From: Pseudomonadota bacterium
Lineage (GTDB): Bacteria > Pseudomonadota > Gammaproteobacteria > Burkholderiales > Burkholderiaceae_B
Direction of reading: 5' to 3'
Assembly: GCA_023440825.1 (NCBI GenBank)
Contig: JAEXRL010000031.1
Location: forward strand, 111,389-175,388
Length of the DNA stretch: 64,000 nucleotides
Below the pieces are notes generated by a model. It saw only the letters and a list, made by a program, of their open reading frames with translations. It did no database searches and was not told the DNA's origin. Shown here piece after piece: positions 17,386 to 30,700 of the stretch; the stretch's first letter is position 1; each line of letters opens with the position of its first letter. The position numbers and the translations under genes were made by a program.

Positions 17386-18590
17386 TTATGTGCGCTGGAT
17401 CACTTTTACCAGACTGGCTGCCTGCTTAGCACGTTCGCGGGCAGTATCTAAGGCATCGTCGTACGCTAAGGCCACACCCATACGACGCTTGCTAAAGCTT
17501 TCGGGCTTACCAAACAAGCGTATATCGGTTTGCGGCACGCTCAGAGCCTGCTCCACATTAAGAAAATCTACCCCTTGTGCATCCAGACCACCGTAAATTA
17601 CGGCACTTGCACCGGGGCTTTTCAGGCGAGTGTCCACGGGCAAGCCCAAAATAGCACGGGCATGCAATTCAAACTCGGACTGCCACTGGGTAATCATGGT
17701 TACCATGCCTGTATCGTGTGGGCGTGGGCTCACCTCGCTAAACCAGACCTGATCGCCTTTAACAAAAAGCTCTACACCAAACAAGCCTAGCCCACCCAAA
17801 TTATCCGTCACGGTTTTAGCAATATAACGCGCTTGCTCTAAGGCAGCAGGAGTCATGGGCTGGGGCTGCCAGCTTTCCACGTAGTCGCCATCGACCTGAT
17901 GATGGCCAATGGCTTCACAAAAATAAGTCTCTGTCTGCCCGGCTGCATTGTTAGCACGCACGGTTAAAAGGGTGATTTCAAAATCAAAGTCAATGAACCC
18001 TTCTACAATAATCCTCGCCTGACTAACCCGCCCTCCTTCCATAGCGTAGTTCCACGCTTTTTCCACGTCGCCTGGCGCACTGATTTTGCTTTGTCCTTTG
18101 CCTGAGCTGCTCATCAGTGGCTTGACCACGCAGGGGTAGCCAATCCCCCCATCTATAGCAGCTTGCAGTTGTTCTAGGCTGTCACAAAACTGATAAGGGC
18201 TGGTAGGTACGCCCAGCGTTTCGGCTGCTAGGCGGCGTATGCCCTCGCGGTCCATGGTTAGTCGAGCTGCACGGGCAGTCGGAATAACGCGCACCTTGCC
18301 TTCCGCTTCTAGTTCTTCTAGAACCTGTGTGGCAATGGCTTCGATTTCAGGCACGATTAAGGCTGGTTTTTCCTGCTCTATCAGTTCACGTAGCTGTAGT
18401 GGATCACTCATGCTGATGGTACGTGCATGATGCGCCACTTGCTGGCCCGGTGCGTTGTCGTAGCGGTCCACAGCAATGGTTTCTACACCCAGGCGCTGTA
18501 AAGCAATAAGCACTTCTTTGCCCAGCTCGCCAGAGCCCAACAACATAACTTTTTGGAGGAAGACAATAAGGGGGTACCCAGCAGACTCAT
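17386..18590 (-). CDS. purT: formate-dependent GAR transformylase PurT, with N-terminal frameshift
   Basis: This is an ATP-grasp enzyme of purine synthesis that makes formylglycinamide ribonucleotide from formate, ATP and GAR. The main frame, readable from an ATG at 18546 (386 residues), has MLLGSGELGKEVLIALQRL, PEIEAIATQVLEELEAEGK, KPLMSSSGKGQSKI and FSEVSPRPHDTGMVT, all PurT hallmarks. The first residues expected of PurT lie in another frame: from the ATG at 18590 one reads MSLLGTPLLSSSKK, and then the frame must shift by one base at a run of five A residues (18550-18554) to continue into VMLLGSGELG. A missing base, a sequencing error, or -1 slippage at AAAAAG could each explain it. The rest of the gene looks intact. 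Confidence 0.85.
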
Positions 18591-18730
18591 GTGGCCTATT
18601 CCAGTCGGTATAATTACATGCAAAAAGCTGACACATGACTTTACAGCCATCTGTCAGCGTGTTCCCTTTATTGTAAGCGTAAACCTGCATACGCTAAAGC
18701 AGTAGTCAGCCCCCTTTACAACGACGCCTG

Positions 18731-21700
18731 CTATAAACCCAAACTCATGCGTTCGTCGGCGGTCAATAATGAAGCCTGACTAGGGCTGAGTGCGCCTCGC
18801 CCTAGTAAGCGTACAGCCGCTTGCTGAGAAACACTGGAGCTGGGCGCCGGGGTAGCGCTGGATATCTCCCCTGCCCCAAAGCCCAGTATTTGCACCTGTA
18901 TCTGCGAAGGCTGATTGCTGCGCGCCGCATCGCGTGCACGGCTCAAGGTTTCCTGAGCCGCCGTGGCAGCCGAACTGGCGGCGCTACTGGCACTGGTCAG
19001 GGCACCTACGTTAACGCTAACGGCTATAGGCATGCCCTTGCTTTCGCCTTGGACTTGGATGTTTTCGGCGTTGACGACGTGTAGGGCGGCCAGGTTCACG
19101 TTTCCGGAGACGCGTATACCGGCTTCGCCTGCATCGATGGTGCCTAGGGGGGCGATGAGGTCCATGTCGCCGGGTGGGACTTCAGCGATGGGGGCCAGGG
19201 TGGCGATGCCGGCGCCAGTGCTGGGGACGTCGGGGCTGATGGTGACGTTACCGATGTCGTCGTAGACGCGGCGGGGTGGGGTGAAGACTTGGGTGGTTTT
19301 GGCACCGCGGCCGGCGTTAATGTCGCCTTGGGCTGACCAGGCCAGTATGTCGCCACCAAAGGTGGTCATGATGCGGCTTTGGCCCATCAAAATACTGTCT
19401 AAAGAATAGAGTTGTATATTGCCTTGGCCGCGGGTAATCAGACCTGCGGTGGATGGCGGTTGCGGCCCTTCGACGCCGAAGGTTAGACTGCCTCCAGGAG
19501 CTAGCATTTGTATATCACCACCTTGATTCGTATGCACTCCTGCGCCACCGAATAAAAGAATGTCGCCGTTATACACCATAGGCTGTTGCTGAGCGCCTTG
19601 GTCAGGAAACAGACTTTGAATGGCACGTCGGCCACGAAGATAACTGCCAAAACGTATGCTGGTTGGGTTGTTATATTCGCGTCCGCCTTCGCGTAATTCT
19701 GCAAAGTAAATGTCGCGCACAAAGATACGCTGCTGCTCACTAGGTAAGCGCTTAAAAAACATTAATGCCTCATCAACAGACGTCGTATCACTATTGGCTT
19801 CAAAACCGTATCGTTTTTTCAACCAGGCGAGCAGTTCATTCTGGTAGGTTTTTATGACCTTATCAGTTTGCTCAGAAAAGGATATATGACTTGCCCCCAG
19901 ATTGGCAGGACTAAGATAGCGCTTAATAAAGTCAGCATAACCATGAAAGTCAGCACCTTGCTCACCCAAGCCTGCTTGTAGCACGATACTAGCTCCGGAT
20001 TGATCACTGTGAAGTGAACCTAAACTGGTAACAGTAGCTCGATCCAGCATAAGAATATGACGCCCGGCTGTCATTTCTAATACGCCGGGTCCCGCTATTT
20101 TGTAAGAACTTTGAATAATATCGCGCCCAGCAGAGATAATAGAAACATCGTTTGGATTGGTGTGCGTGATCAGATTACCTGACATTTGACCATTCCCAAT
20201 AACTCTGTCAAACAAGAATCCAAATAGTACTTGGTAGTAGCTGCCTATGTCTTGCGGCATGTTTTGAAATTGCCCCAGGGCATCACCCGTATTCACGATG
20301 TCACGCCCTGCACGCATCCAAAGTGCACCTTCCGCCTCATACCACTTTTCCCCTATTTTCCTGCCGGACTTAAACTCAATAATATTGCCTGTTCGTACCC
20401 CTACAATATCCCCTTTTCTCGCATATATCCTATTAATCGCTGTACTGCCCACTCTTGGTTCATGATTATGATTGGGACCAAAGGAAAAAATGGGGTACAT
20501 GGGAGCATCATAATTAAGAGAAATGCCTTCAGATCCTTGATTAGAGAGCAAAATGGCTTCGTGATCTGTAAAGAAAAATGCAGGATTTATAGGCGTAGCT
20601 AATGAGTTTACATCTGCTCCAGATCTAGAGATAGCATAACCGCCTCCATAAATAGAGTGGCCTGCCAATAAATGTAGTCTACCTTTAGGCGAGGGAGCTA
20701 AAAGTAAAGAGTAGTTTAGCAATGTGTCATTTGGTCTAGCGGCTATAGACGGCCCCATATAAATATTACCTGCTGTTGCTACAACCCCAAGCTGAGAGGG
20801 ATAAACAAATCTACCGTCCGTGGTAGAGTAGTTATCACCGTAGGCTGGATTCGGCGTACTAAAGCTGCTATTGATGTCCGTTAACTGCGTACTGGGTGCC
20901 AAGTTACCACCCGCAGAAAAAAGGTTAATAGCTGTATTCTCCGTCCATAAAGAAAACCAGCTAACACCTCCTTGCTCTTGTGTCCAGCCATCCGAAAAAG
21001 TAAATGCGTGACTGATAGGACTCACTACTCTACCTGGATCTCCAGTACCTGAGAGCACCAAGTCTCCTCTGGTATTTAACGTAGCAGTAGCATCACCCAA
21101 CATAAGAACTGGCCCACCACTAGCAACAGCACTAGTAGACGAGAATGGGCTATAGGGACGAGTTTCCGCTATATCATGGTCATAAGCAAGACTGCCGTAT
21201 TTGAGTCTCAATCCTCCTACAGCCCCACTAAATAGATCAAGCTCACCTCGTAGGTTAGTCAGTACTCCATTTCTATTTATATTATCGACACCACCTAATG
21301 TGCGCGCTTCTAGACTGGGATTAAAGTAGCCACCAATGCGCAGAGTCATGTCTCCGCCACCAGTTAACAGAATATCTCCGTCGCTCAATACTCGCCCAGT
21401 ACTTCCCACTGTAAGCACTAGCCCCTGGCTACGTGGTGATACCGTAGCACTACGGCCTTTAGGCTCTATTAATCCGGCACTTCCCGCCACATCTACGAGC
21501 AGGTTTCCTCCACCCAAGGTCCCAAACCCAGTAAAACCAATCAACTCCGGTATGGCATCTATTTTCTGCACGTAATATCCATTTGTTCGAGGGGAGCCTT
21601 TTACATATGTTCCGAAATTAATCCACCAACTGGTTTCAATAGTTTCAATACCAGCAGTATCTCCAGAACCCTGCCTCCACAGCCAGTTACTGATATTAGC

Positions 21701-24700
21701 TGATGAGCGCTGCCCACGTAACTCCCTGTTCAATCCGGACGGCTTATGTTTAGAAATCATATCTCCGGTAAGATTGCCCCCAGCTCGAACAATCAAATCC
21801 CCGCCATGATCGGGATACCAAGCTGAATAGATACTGTGAATTCCCTCATTGACAATCGCTTCATAACCGGCACTAATAATTGGATCGCTTCCCGTTGTTG
21901 TACCTAAGTAGGAACCATCCTCCTCTTTAGAACGGCGTCTATCGTATGCCTGTGAGGCGCTACCTGCTCTTGAGGCCGTTGAGGTTCCACTCGTATAGAT
22001 GCCAAAGGGCGATTCTACCGCTATATTATTAGCGGAAAGCAACTCAAGATCACCTGTTCCTGTGCGCAACACACTAAACAATTGTGTGACTGGATATGCC
22101 TCATTCAACTTAGGCTGAAGTTCTAAACATGCTCCTGGATTATCTACACATAATGCGATTTCTGTAGGGTTAACAGCATGACCTGCAGTTTTTCCGAGCA
22201 AATTATCTTCGGCCCAGACTTGGGTCGCAGTTACGCATTGGTTGGGATACGAAACGCAGCTCGGCAACTTAGATTCTTCTACTGGCGCACCGGGACTTCC
22301 GCCCAGCCAATTTCCTGGGGCCCAAAATAGTAAATTCTCATAATCAGTAAATACCGAGTAATGAGCATCTGCCAAAGTCAGCGAGCCATCTGCAGACGGC
22401 TGTTTTACTAGCCGTGTATCAGCCGCTTGAGTATCTGCACCGGCAATCAGTCGCATGGTCCACGATCGGCTTCCTTCCGGAAGCATCGGGGCGACAGCCC
22501 AGTTGCGTGCTTGTCGATTGTCCATAGAAGGACGCAAAGGCGTAGAGATAGCATTATCGGGCAATTTAACCAGAGTTTCTGACGGAATTACCGCACCACG
22601 GGGTAAAGCTATATCGCTAGATAACTCCAGACTGACTGGTAAAGGCTTCCCCTTAGGCCAAACCATACTTTTCAAAAGGGCTGTAGTAGGTAGAACCGTG
22701 CCGGCCCCCAAAATAGTATTCTCGGGTAGTGTGACTGCTTTATCAATAATACTGCCAGCGGCATACAATAGTTCACCGGCAACGTTGTAAATCGGGGCGT
22801 ATAAAACCCGGTTAGCAGGCAGAGTCATGGGCGCTGCCAATACACTCTCCAAAGGGAGTTCGGTACCCACATCAAATCGTGTGCTGACTATTGGCAAATC
22901 GTAATTAAGAGTTTTTCCAGCTGCAAATTGAGTACCTTGAGCTAAAATGACCCCAACCTCGGGCACAATGACGTTCCCGCCATAGGCGTTATAACCTGGC
23001 GTTAAAACCCAACCGTGATCATCCGGGGTCTCAGGAGGGGGCGAAAATCCATCGTTAATACTACCAAAAATATCAAGATTGCCTCCTGCGCGAATAATTA
23101 GAACGCCCACCTCTCCAGAACCATCTATAGAGGACAATTGAACATTAGGATTAAGACTTGCATAACGATGCGCTGACAAGTCAAGATCTCCGTTAATAAT
23201 CAAGTCTCCATTAGGGGTTGCACTTACTATTTCTACTCCTGGTCGCAGGTGTATGGCGCTGACATAGGGCTTAACCTGTAACCCCGCAAGTTTGTTATTT
23301 AAGAGATCGTGATTAGCCAGTGCCGCACTAATAAAGGTAGCGCTGTCCAGATGTTTAAGGTTTAAATATGCCTGATCAATGAGTTGGTAGGGACGGTCGC
23401 TGGCTGCTTTATCAGCGCCAAAGTCTGCATCCCTATAACGATGCATAGCATTAACGGCAATGGAGCGCGCACCTAGAATCTTCAACTGAGGGCCTATGGC
23501 TATATCAATGTCGCCAAAAGTGGCTCCCCCTAGACGAGGAGCATATAGCTCCAATCGGCCTAAAGCATTCCCAGCATAGGGTAATAAGGCTGACTCTTCG
23601 ACTCCATATCGCAGGTCAATAACAGCCCCCTCCAATAATGACAAGCGCCCAGTACCAGAGTTTAGCTCTATCGTCCCTCTATTAGCAGCCTCAATAACCT
23701 GCCCATATGTATCTAGCCGTATTTGGGTACTGTGAGCATCTAAGATCGCAGAGCTTCCAATAGTTAAACCATGCTTAGCTGCCAAACGAATGTTCCCTGC
23801 TCGTTTCCCACTCGCATCGATTAAGCCATTTACTGACAGGTAACCATCATCAACCGACACATTAATATTACTTGCACGTAGCTCATTTCCAATTAGCAAG
23901 TCACCTTGCTTTAATTGGAAGTGTCGCATTTCAAATACTTGGCCATCATTCAGAAGATCATTAAACTCTGCAAAGCCTTTACTAGTATCGCTACTGTTAC
24001 CTAGGCGTTGCGCACGAATATCGACTCCACCACTCTTATAGGGAAGTGATACGCCAGCGGCGGAATAATAGCCACTTGTACCACCTTTGATTGTTCCTAG
24101 AAGATCTATTTGGCCTGCTTCTTCCTTTAATGCTATCGCAGTGAGTCGACCTGCATGATTGTTTTGTGCAGAAAAATCAACGAAGGATCCAGGCCGTTGG
24201 GAAATATTACCTGCCTTGCTCTCTAAGTAAAGGTCCCCGCCCCAGGTGTACTGCGTAGAATCATGATCACTGAAAAAATCGATTTTCCGACCTGCTAGAT
24301 CAATAATCGAATGCTCTCCCAAAACTAAACTGTCAGTAGCTGTTAACGTTAATTTTCCACTAGGCAACCTTAACGTGCTATCTACATGTATCGTATTTGC
24401 CTCGATCCCTAAATCGGCTCCGAGCCCCTCTACAACGACTGCCGCAATTGGCGTCATACTTGTTTCTGAAATGACAACTGCCCCACCAGCAGTAATCTGA
24501 TGCACTGATCCGGATTCTCCGGTTAGTAGAGGAGTATTTAACGATAAATTACCGCCCACATAGCGTTTACTTTGCTCCCCTCCACTAACATCTTCTCTTT
24601 TATAGACTTGGAGGCTTCCTCGGTGATTTGCGCTGATACGCTCACTCGCATTTAATACAACCGTCTCAAAGCCGAGTACCAATCGAGCAAGGCTTTCCTG

Positions 24701-27700
24701 AGCTACTGGTTGCGTCGCCGGACCATAACCAAATTCGATTCGCTGAGTATCAATAAGCAAACTACCAGATCCTGTACCAGCTCCATCGATTATTACTGCA
24801 GCAGGGCGGCTTTGCGAGCCGTTCCACACTAGATTTTCCGTTTTGATGACAGCGACGTCGTCCCCCGTTCCTAACCCATATATGGCAGGTGTAGTGAGCA
24901 GCAAGCTTTTTAATAATGAACGCCCATCTGCTCCATAAGTAGACAGAGTGACACTTTCATAAAAATTCATTGATTGGTCAGCAATGAGTTCTAACGTTTC
25001 TAAAGCTGGAGCTCCTGTACTGATATCGCCCTGCAACAGCCGTTGAACGACAGGTTCCTTTAGAGTTAAACCTGGCGATAATCGCTTTTCAGCGCTCGCT
25101 GAGGCCAAGGCACTAGGAGTTCCAAAGTTAAAACTCTCTACAGCCAAGACCAGATGTCGAGCTCCATACCGAACCTTATCTCCTAGATCAAAGTCGGCGT
25201 CTGTCGCAAAAACAAGACTTCCTTCGCTATAGATGCTGGTCTCATTCAAACAACCACCTTTGGAGCAAGACCCGAGACGGATATAACCCGGCCCGTTCCG
25301 ATCCGCCTTTTTTGGAGCTAACCATTGCTGACGAGCATTCGAGACCGATAACACGCTTTTATCTGCAGCTAGGTAGATAAAACCATCATCAGAGCCAAAA
25401 ACAGCTTGACCTTGCCCGATAGTATTAATCGTTGCACCTTGCTCTATTTGGATACCTGCGGGTTGATCGTGCCATTGGCGTGTAATGAGCATAACCTCCC
25501 CCGCTGATAAGGAGGCACCTGAGCGTAACGTAATACTAGCCGGTGGATGTAACGGTCCAAAATCTATGTAATTTCCCCCTTGGCCGTACACCATTGTAGG
25601 ACTGCCGCCGATTAACAAACGGTTGACTTGCACTGCGCTGAGATCAGAGGCATACACTTGTATTGAAGCATTATCTCCTGTAGTGCCATCTGCCAGTAAC
25701 TCTAAATGACTATAGCTTGGAGTAGCAAGAGATAACGTACTACCTAACCCTCCCTCAGCAGCCTCCCCAAGCACGGTACCAGCGAACTTAAATCCAATAT
25801 CCCCATGCGGACTAGATTGAAGAAATAACTCCATCATTTTGGCGTCAGCCTCTATTAGCCCGCGCGATATTCCTAAACGCGCCGCATCAGCCCGGACAAA
25901 ATTCGAATAGGTTGTTTCGTTGTACTGTGAGTAGCGACGCAGTGCAGTCGCAGGGGTAACAATAAACTGACTTTGTAGACTATCAAGAACAGTGGTTCCT
26001 GCAATAGAAAGTACGCCTGAAGTAACCCAAGACCCGTTACGCATGTACCGGGTGGGACTCCCCCCTCCTTTCCCTGCCATACCGTTAATTTCTAATCGAT
26101 ATGCACCTGGAAGTAAGGCGTATGTAGCCGGTAGAAGCGCGTAAGTGCCCTTCGGCAAGCCAGGTATTTCGCCATTGAGCGTTACTTGTTGCCCCCAAAC
26201 AGAATCAGCAACCCCTGTTTCTGCGCTGTTTGGAACAATAGCGGAATAAGCGGTAGGTACAATCGCATAAACTGGATTATCGCCTCGGTTTGGTATTCTT
26301 AACCCTGAAGTGGAGTATTGGAGTAAAGGATTAAAACGAGCATCTGTAGAGCCACCTCTGCCCGAAATAAACCCTGCACCACTCAGGACACCGCCCCCAG
26401 AAAGATCGACGGTCGCCCCCAGCTCAACACTAACTGAGGATCCATATAACTTCAACCCTACAGTGCGCCCTGTCCCTACAGCAAGCAAAGGAACATTTTG
26501 CCCGTTATAGCTCCAGACTTGTCCATCTACAGTCCCGCCGTAAGGCATATGTAAACCATTGGCGCTCACTGATGTGACACTTCCAGCTAAAAGTTTTACC
26601 TTATCAGTATGTAGGGTGCCGCCGTTCTCATACCCTAAGGTAATAGAGCCCATTGGAGCTCTTACAGTTCCTCCTTGATCGATAACAGCAGCAACAAGCG
26701 CCAGACGTCCAAAAACGGAGTATGGCAAGGGCGCTATTTCACCGACACTTTGTCTTATAACAAGCCGTCGATTTGGGTCATGCTGCTTCCCAGCTCCTTT
26801 CCAGCCCGCATGAATCGATGCATCAGCAGCTGTGTTAGGATAGATTTGAGCAGCTTCCAAAGTTAAGTCACCTGGGACTAGTAAGGAGCCACTTTCTAAG
26901 CTTATATCTCCTTGACTTAAAATCTCAGTATGTTGGAAGGCTCGTCGCTGTATATCACGCGTCGTTCCATCCTGTTGTGCTAGAACAAGATTTCCCCCTC
27001 CCCCCAAACCAGCCCCAGCAGCGATTCTCAAAGCCTTACTGGCATGCAAGCGCAAATGACCTAGCGCAGGTAAAGAAGAGACAGGAAAAGCAGATGTGCC
27101 GTAATGCATGCCCATATACGACCATCCGGGTTGATCCGGTCTTCCTGGTACAGCCGAGGCTGCCAAGGTGATGTAAGGTGCCGATATATGGACATTGCCA
27201 GTCGAACTGACGGATTCTGCTAGCCCTAGAGAGCCAGCATAGACATTAATCTGCCTCCCCAGCGACATTTGAACATCTCCATCAAACCCAATCATGCCTT
27301 TGGTAAGAATGGATAAACTATCAAACCCTCCCCGCTCAACTTGGTTCACACCAATGCCTGCGTGTCCATACACTAATGTTTCTTTGGCAGTCTGAGGGCT
27401 TAAGCCGTAGGGTAAAGAATCATTTCCTTTTTCCTGAGAAATAACAAACTCATAGACATTACGTAAGCGATCTGATGTTTGAGAATTAGCTATGCGTATA
27501 CCTGCTGCTAACATAAGATGACCGCCTGCTGCACCTGTCCCTCCGGCCCGAGCTTGCAAGTCGCCATCAATATAAAGGCCAGCAAGAGAAGCAAGCGAGA
27601 TTGAACCGCCGTGGCTAGCGACGGTTCTCGTTTCTTGCCCCATAAAGTCCAACTCTGCCTGGGTCCCTGAAGCGTCTAAATAAGCCCCCTCGCGCACGAC

Positions 27701-30700
27701 AACAAATGGAACAGGCAAAGTCGCATCTCGAGTGCTGTGATCTATTGTGCCACCGAGCGTAATGTCGCCACCTGCCGAGACTTGCCCATAACGTCTTCCC
27801 CATCTATCAATAGCGACAAATGGTCTAGCGGCTACATCTAGTGTTGCTGTCTTTCCAATCCAAATGGAGTACCCATCATCTCCACCAATATAGACTTCGC
27901 CTTCGAACGTTTTTCCTGGGTATCCTTGAAGCACGCTTATGTTGCCGCCCCAGGCCTGTAAAGCACCATCAATGGTAATTTGATGTGTACCTTGTAGCTT
28001 GATAGCCTGGCCAGGATCAACCCTGATAGCTGCAGACTCGCTAATATTTAGGGCTGGAGCCACTGCATCGGATGCTATTGTTCCGGCTTGTAGCCGCAGG
28101 CTAGCCCCATCTCGTTGCCTCAACAATCTAAGGGATGGGTCCTCTTGGTGTAACGCCGGAAGCATTAAATGCAACGGTTCAGTCAAGAGCGTCTCAAGCG
28201 AGAATTTGTCACGATTATGCGGTAATTGATAAACGGGCCGGAAAACATTTAGCTGTGTATCGCCAGTAACCAGTATGCCTGTAGCCCCTGTAACTGAATA
28301 GTCCGCAAAACCTTTTTGAAATAAACTAACGGGTAGTTCAAGTAGAGGCTTAACTGAAACGTCTTGCTTGAAAGTGGCTCCTGCCGCGAGATAAGTTCCA
28401 GCAGATAAGTGGATATCCTCAGGTGCCTCCGAGCCTGCTTTGTATGTATACTTAACCTCCGTGGCGGGTAATTGTAAGCCCTGCGGAAATACGTCTGCTG
28501 CAACCGTCATGCCAACGGGAATCAGGCCGCCCTTGTTTATTTGAGTGCCTGCGGGAACAATTTGACCTGATCGATATTGAATCGCTTTCCCACCAACCAA
28601 CCCAACCCATCGCTGAGTACCGGGTAGTTTTGGGACAACAAAATCGGCATGTAAGGTTAAGGGTTCCGTTAAAATAAAAGCAGTATTTACTATCCCTCCA
28701 GGCTCGATTAAATGTGTCTCTGTACGAGTCAACACAATGTCGGCTGGTAGACTTTCACCTTTTAGAACGGTGTGATCATGAAGCAAAGTTAACGGTATAT
28801 TGATTGATTCACCAGCTTGTACTACACCTTTAACCTTAAAAAGTGATTCATCGCTAATCACTACCGAATACCCAGACGCAATTTGTAGTGTGCCTGCTCC
28901 GGTGATTCCATAGCCCTGCAACTCACCATCTAGTATTAAGTTTGCTCCAATGCCCTGCACACCAGCCTCTAGTTGGATATCTCCTCCCTTACCACCGATA
29001 TAGGTGCCATTGAACAACCTTTGAACACCAGAGTCGACAGTTATAGTGCTACCTTGGACAAGCTCAACTTCTCCTGAGCTACGAACGCTAACAGTACCTC
29101 CATCAATAAGATATTGAGCGATCTTATTGCTAGCCTCGTTTTGAATTATGCCAGATACTCCATTAGCATTCAGAACAGCTCCTTGTGCCACTCTTACACT
29201 AGCATCATCGCTCTGAGAAGACTTTATAATGGTATCCTCGACTCGGCCTTGCCCCCGCACTTGGTGAAGCACGTTACCAATACTTAAATGTCCCCCCATG
29301 GCTGTTAAGCCTGCCTGAATATCCACCATAGGGCTGTATAACGTAATGTTTCCTCCAGCAGCCGCTCGAAGCTCATGCTCTACTGCAATACGATTTTTTG
29401 TGGCCACCATGATCTGGGCTAACTCGAAACTATTGAGTTGGGCAGCACTTAAATAAACCACACCTTCAGGGTCAGCATCACTTTGTGTTTCTAGCGCTGA
29501 AGTTTCAGAACTGCTCATGACTCGGTCGGTAATGACGACTTCGCGTGCTGTATTTTCACTCGCGTTTAATTCATACAATAATGCGCCACTTTTCTTAACG
29601 TAATAAGGAGTGTATGTGCCTAAAATCAACTGTCCTTTTCGAGGCACGGATTGGTATGAGCGAGCCAAGTCTAGAAAATGAATATTGTGTTTTGTATTCT
29701 GTTTCTCCCCTACATATATGGCATTAATAATTTCACCATCAAGCACTGCATTTTTTGTGCTAATAATTAACCGACCAGCATCACGACCAAGCGTGTAGCC
29801 AGACTCATAACGTTGTTGTGCCGCTAGCAGAGGGCTTACAAAGAGACGGTTTGCCCCCCATCGAGTGCTGGTCTGCTTATAGCCCTCAAAGAGCCCTTGT
29901 TTGTAGAGTAGATTCCCCGGTGCTCGGTCAGCTGAATGGATTCGGTCATCCTCTGCTAACAACCAACTTTGACGCAAAAAACCACTTTGCACATTTAATG
30001 TGCCGCCGGATAAATTAAGAACTGAGCCCGACTGCAAAACTACATTACCGCCGCTAAAATGTACATCACCACCTTGCGCTAACCATTCGGCAGTGCTACG
30101 ACCTACTGTACCTAAGTATCCTCCGACCTCTAGAAGACCACCTTGTGTGTACCAACGATCACTTTCGTAACCATAAGTGCCTGCAGCCACATGCAGTAGA
30201 GAACGACGATCCAACCAGATGTTCTGATTATTTAAATTTTTACTATCACGATTATTAGGAGAATCGCGCTGTTCAAAACCTTGAACATTAATTTCGATGT
30301 TATTTATGTGCATTCCCAAAACAACACCCAGTGCTCCGGCAACATCGATTATTGCTTTCTCACGCACAAGGCTACGCTGTTCGGCATGAACCACTACTTG
30401 CCCACCTATGGCAAGAGTCAAGGAGTTAGCTGCGAACTCAATATCAGCATCGCTATGCAGCTTAATCAGAGATAAGTCTCGCCGAAAGGCATCAGCACGT
30501 ACCACTGCTTGATCACCCAAGTCTATTACCGGAGCCAACAAAGTATCTCTCTGACTGTCTAAGGCTTGCCCTCCTATCTCGGCCTCAATCGCCGTAACAC
30601 TATGGCCCATCAAATCAACTTTTGCATTTTCCCCAGTTGCGACGAGGTTTACAGTACCTCGCTGGCTTTGCGTCGTGGTGTTGAAGATTACGCCTGAGTG

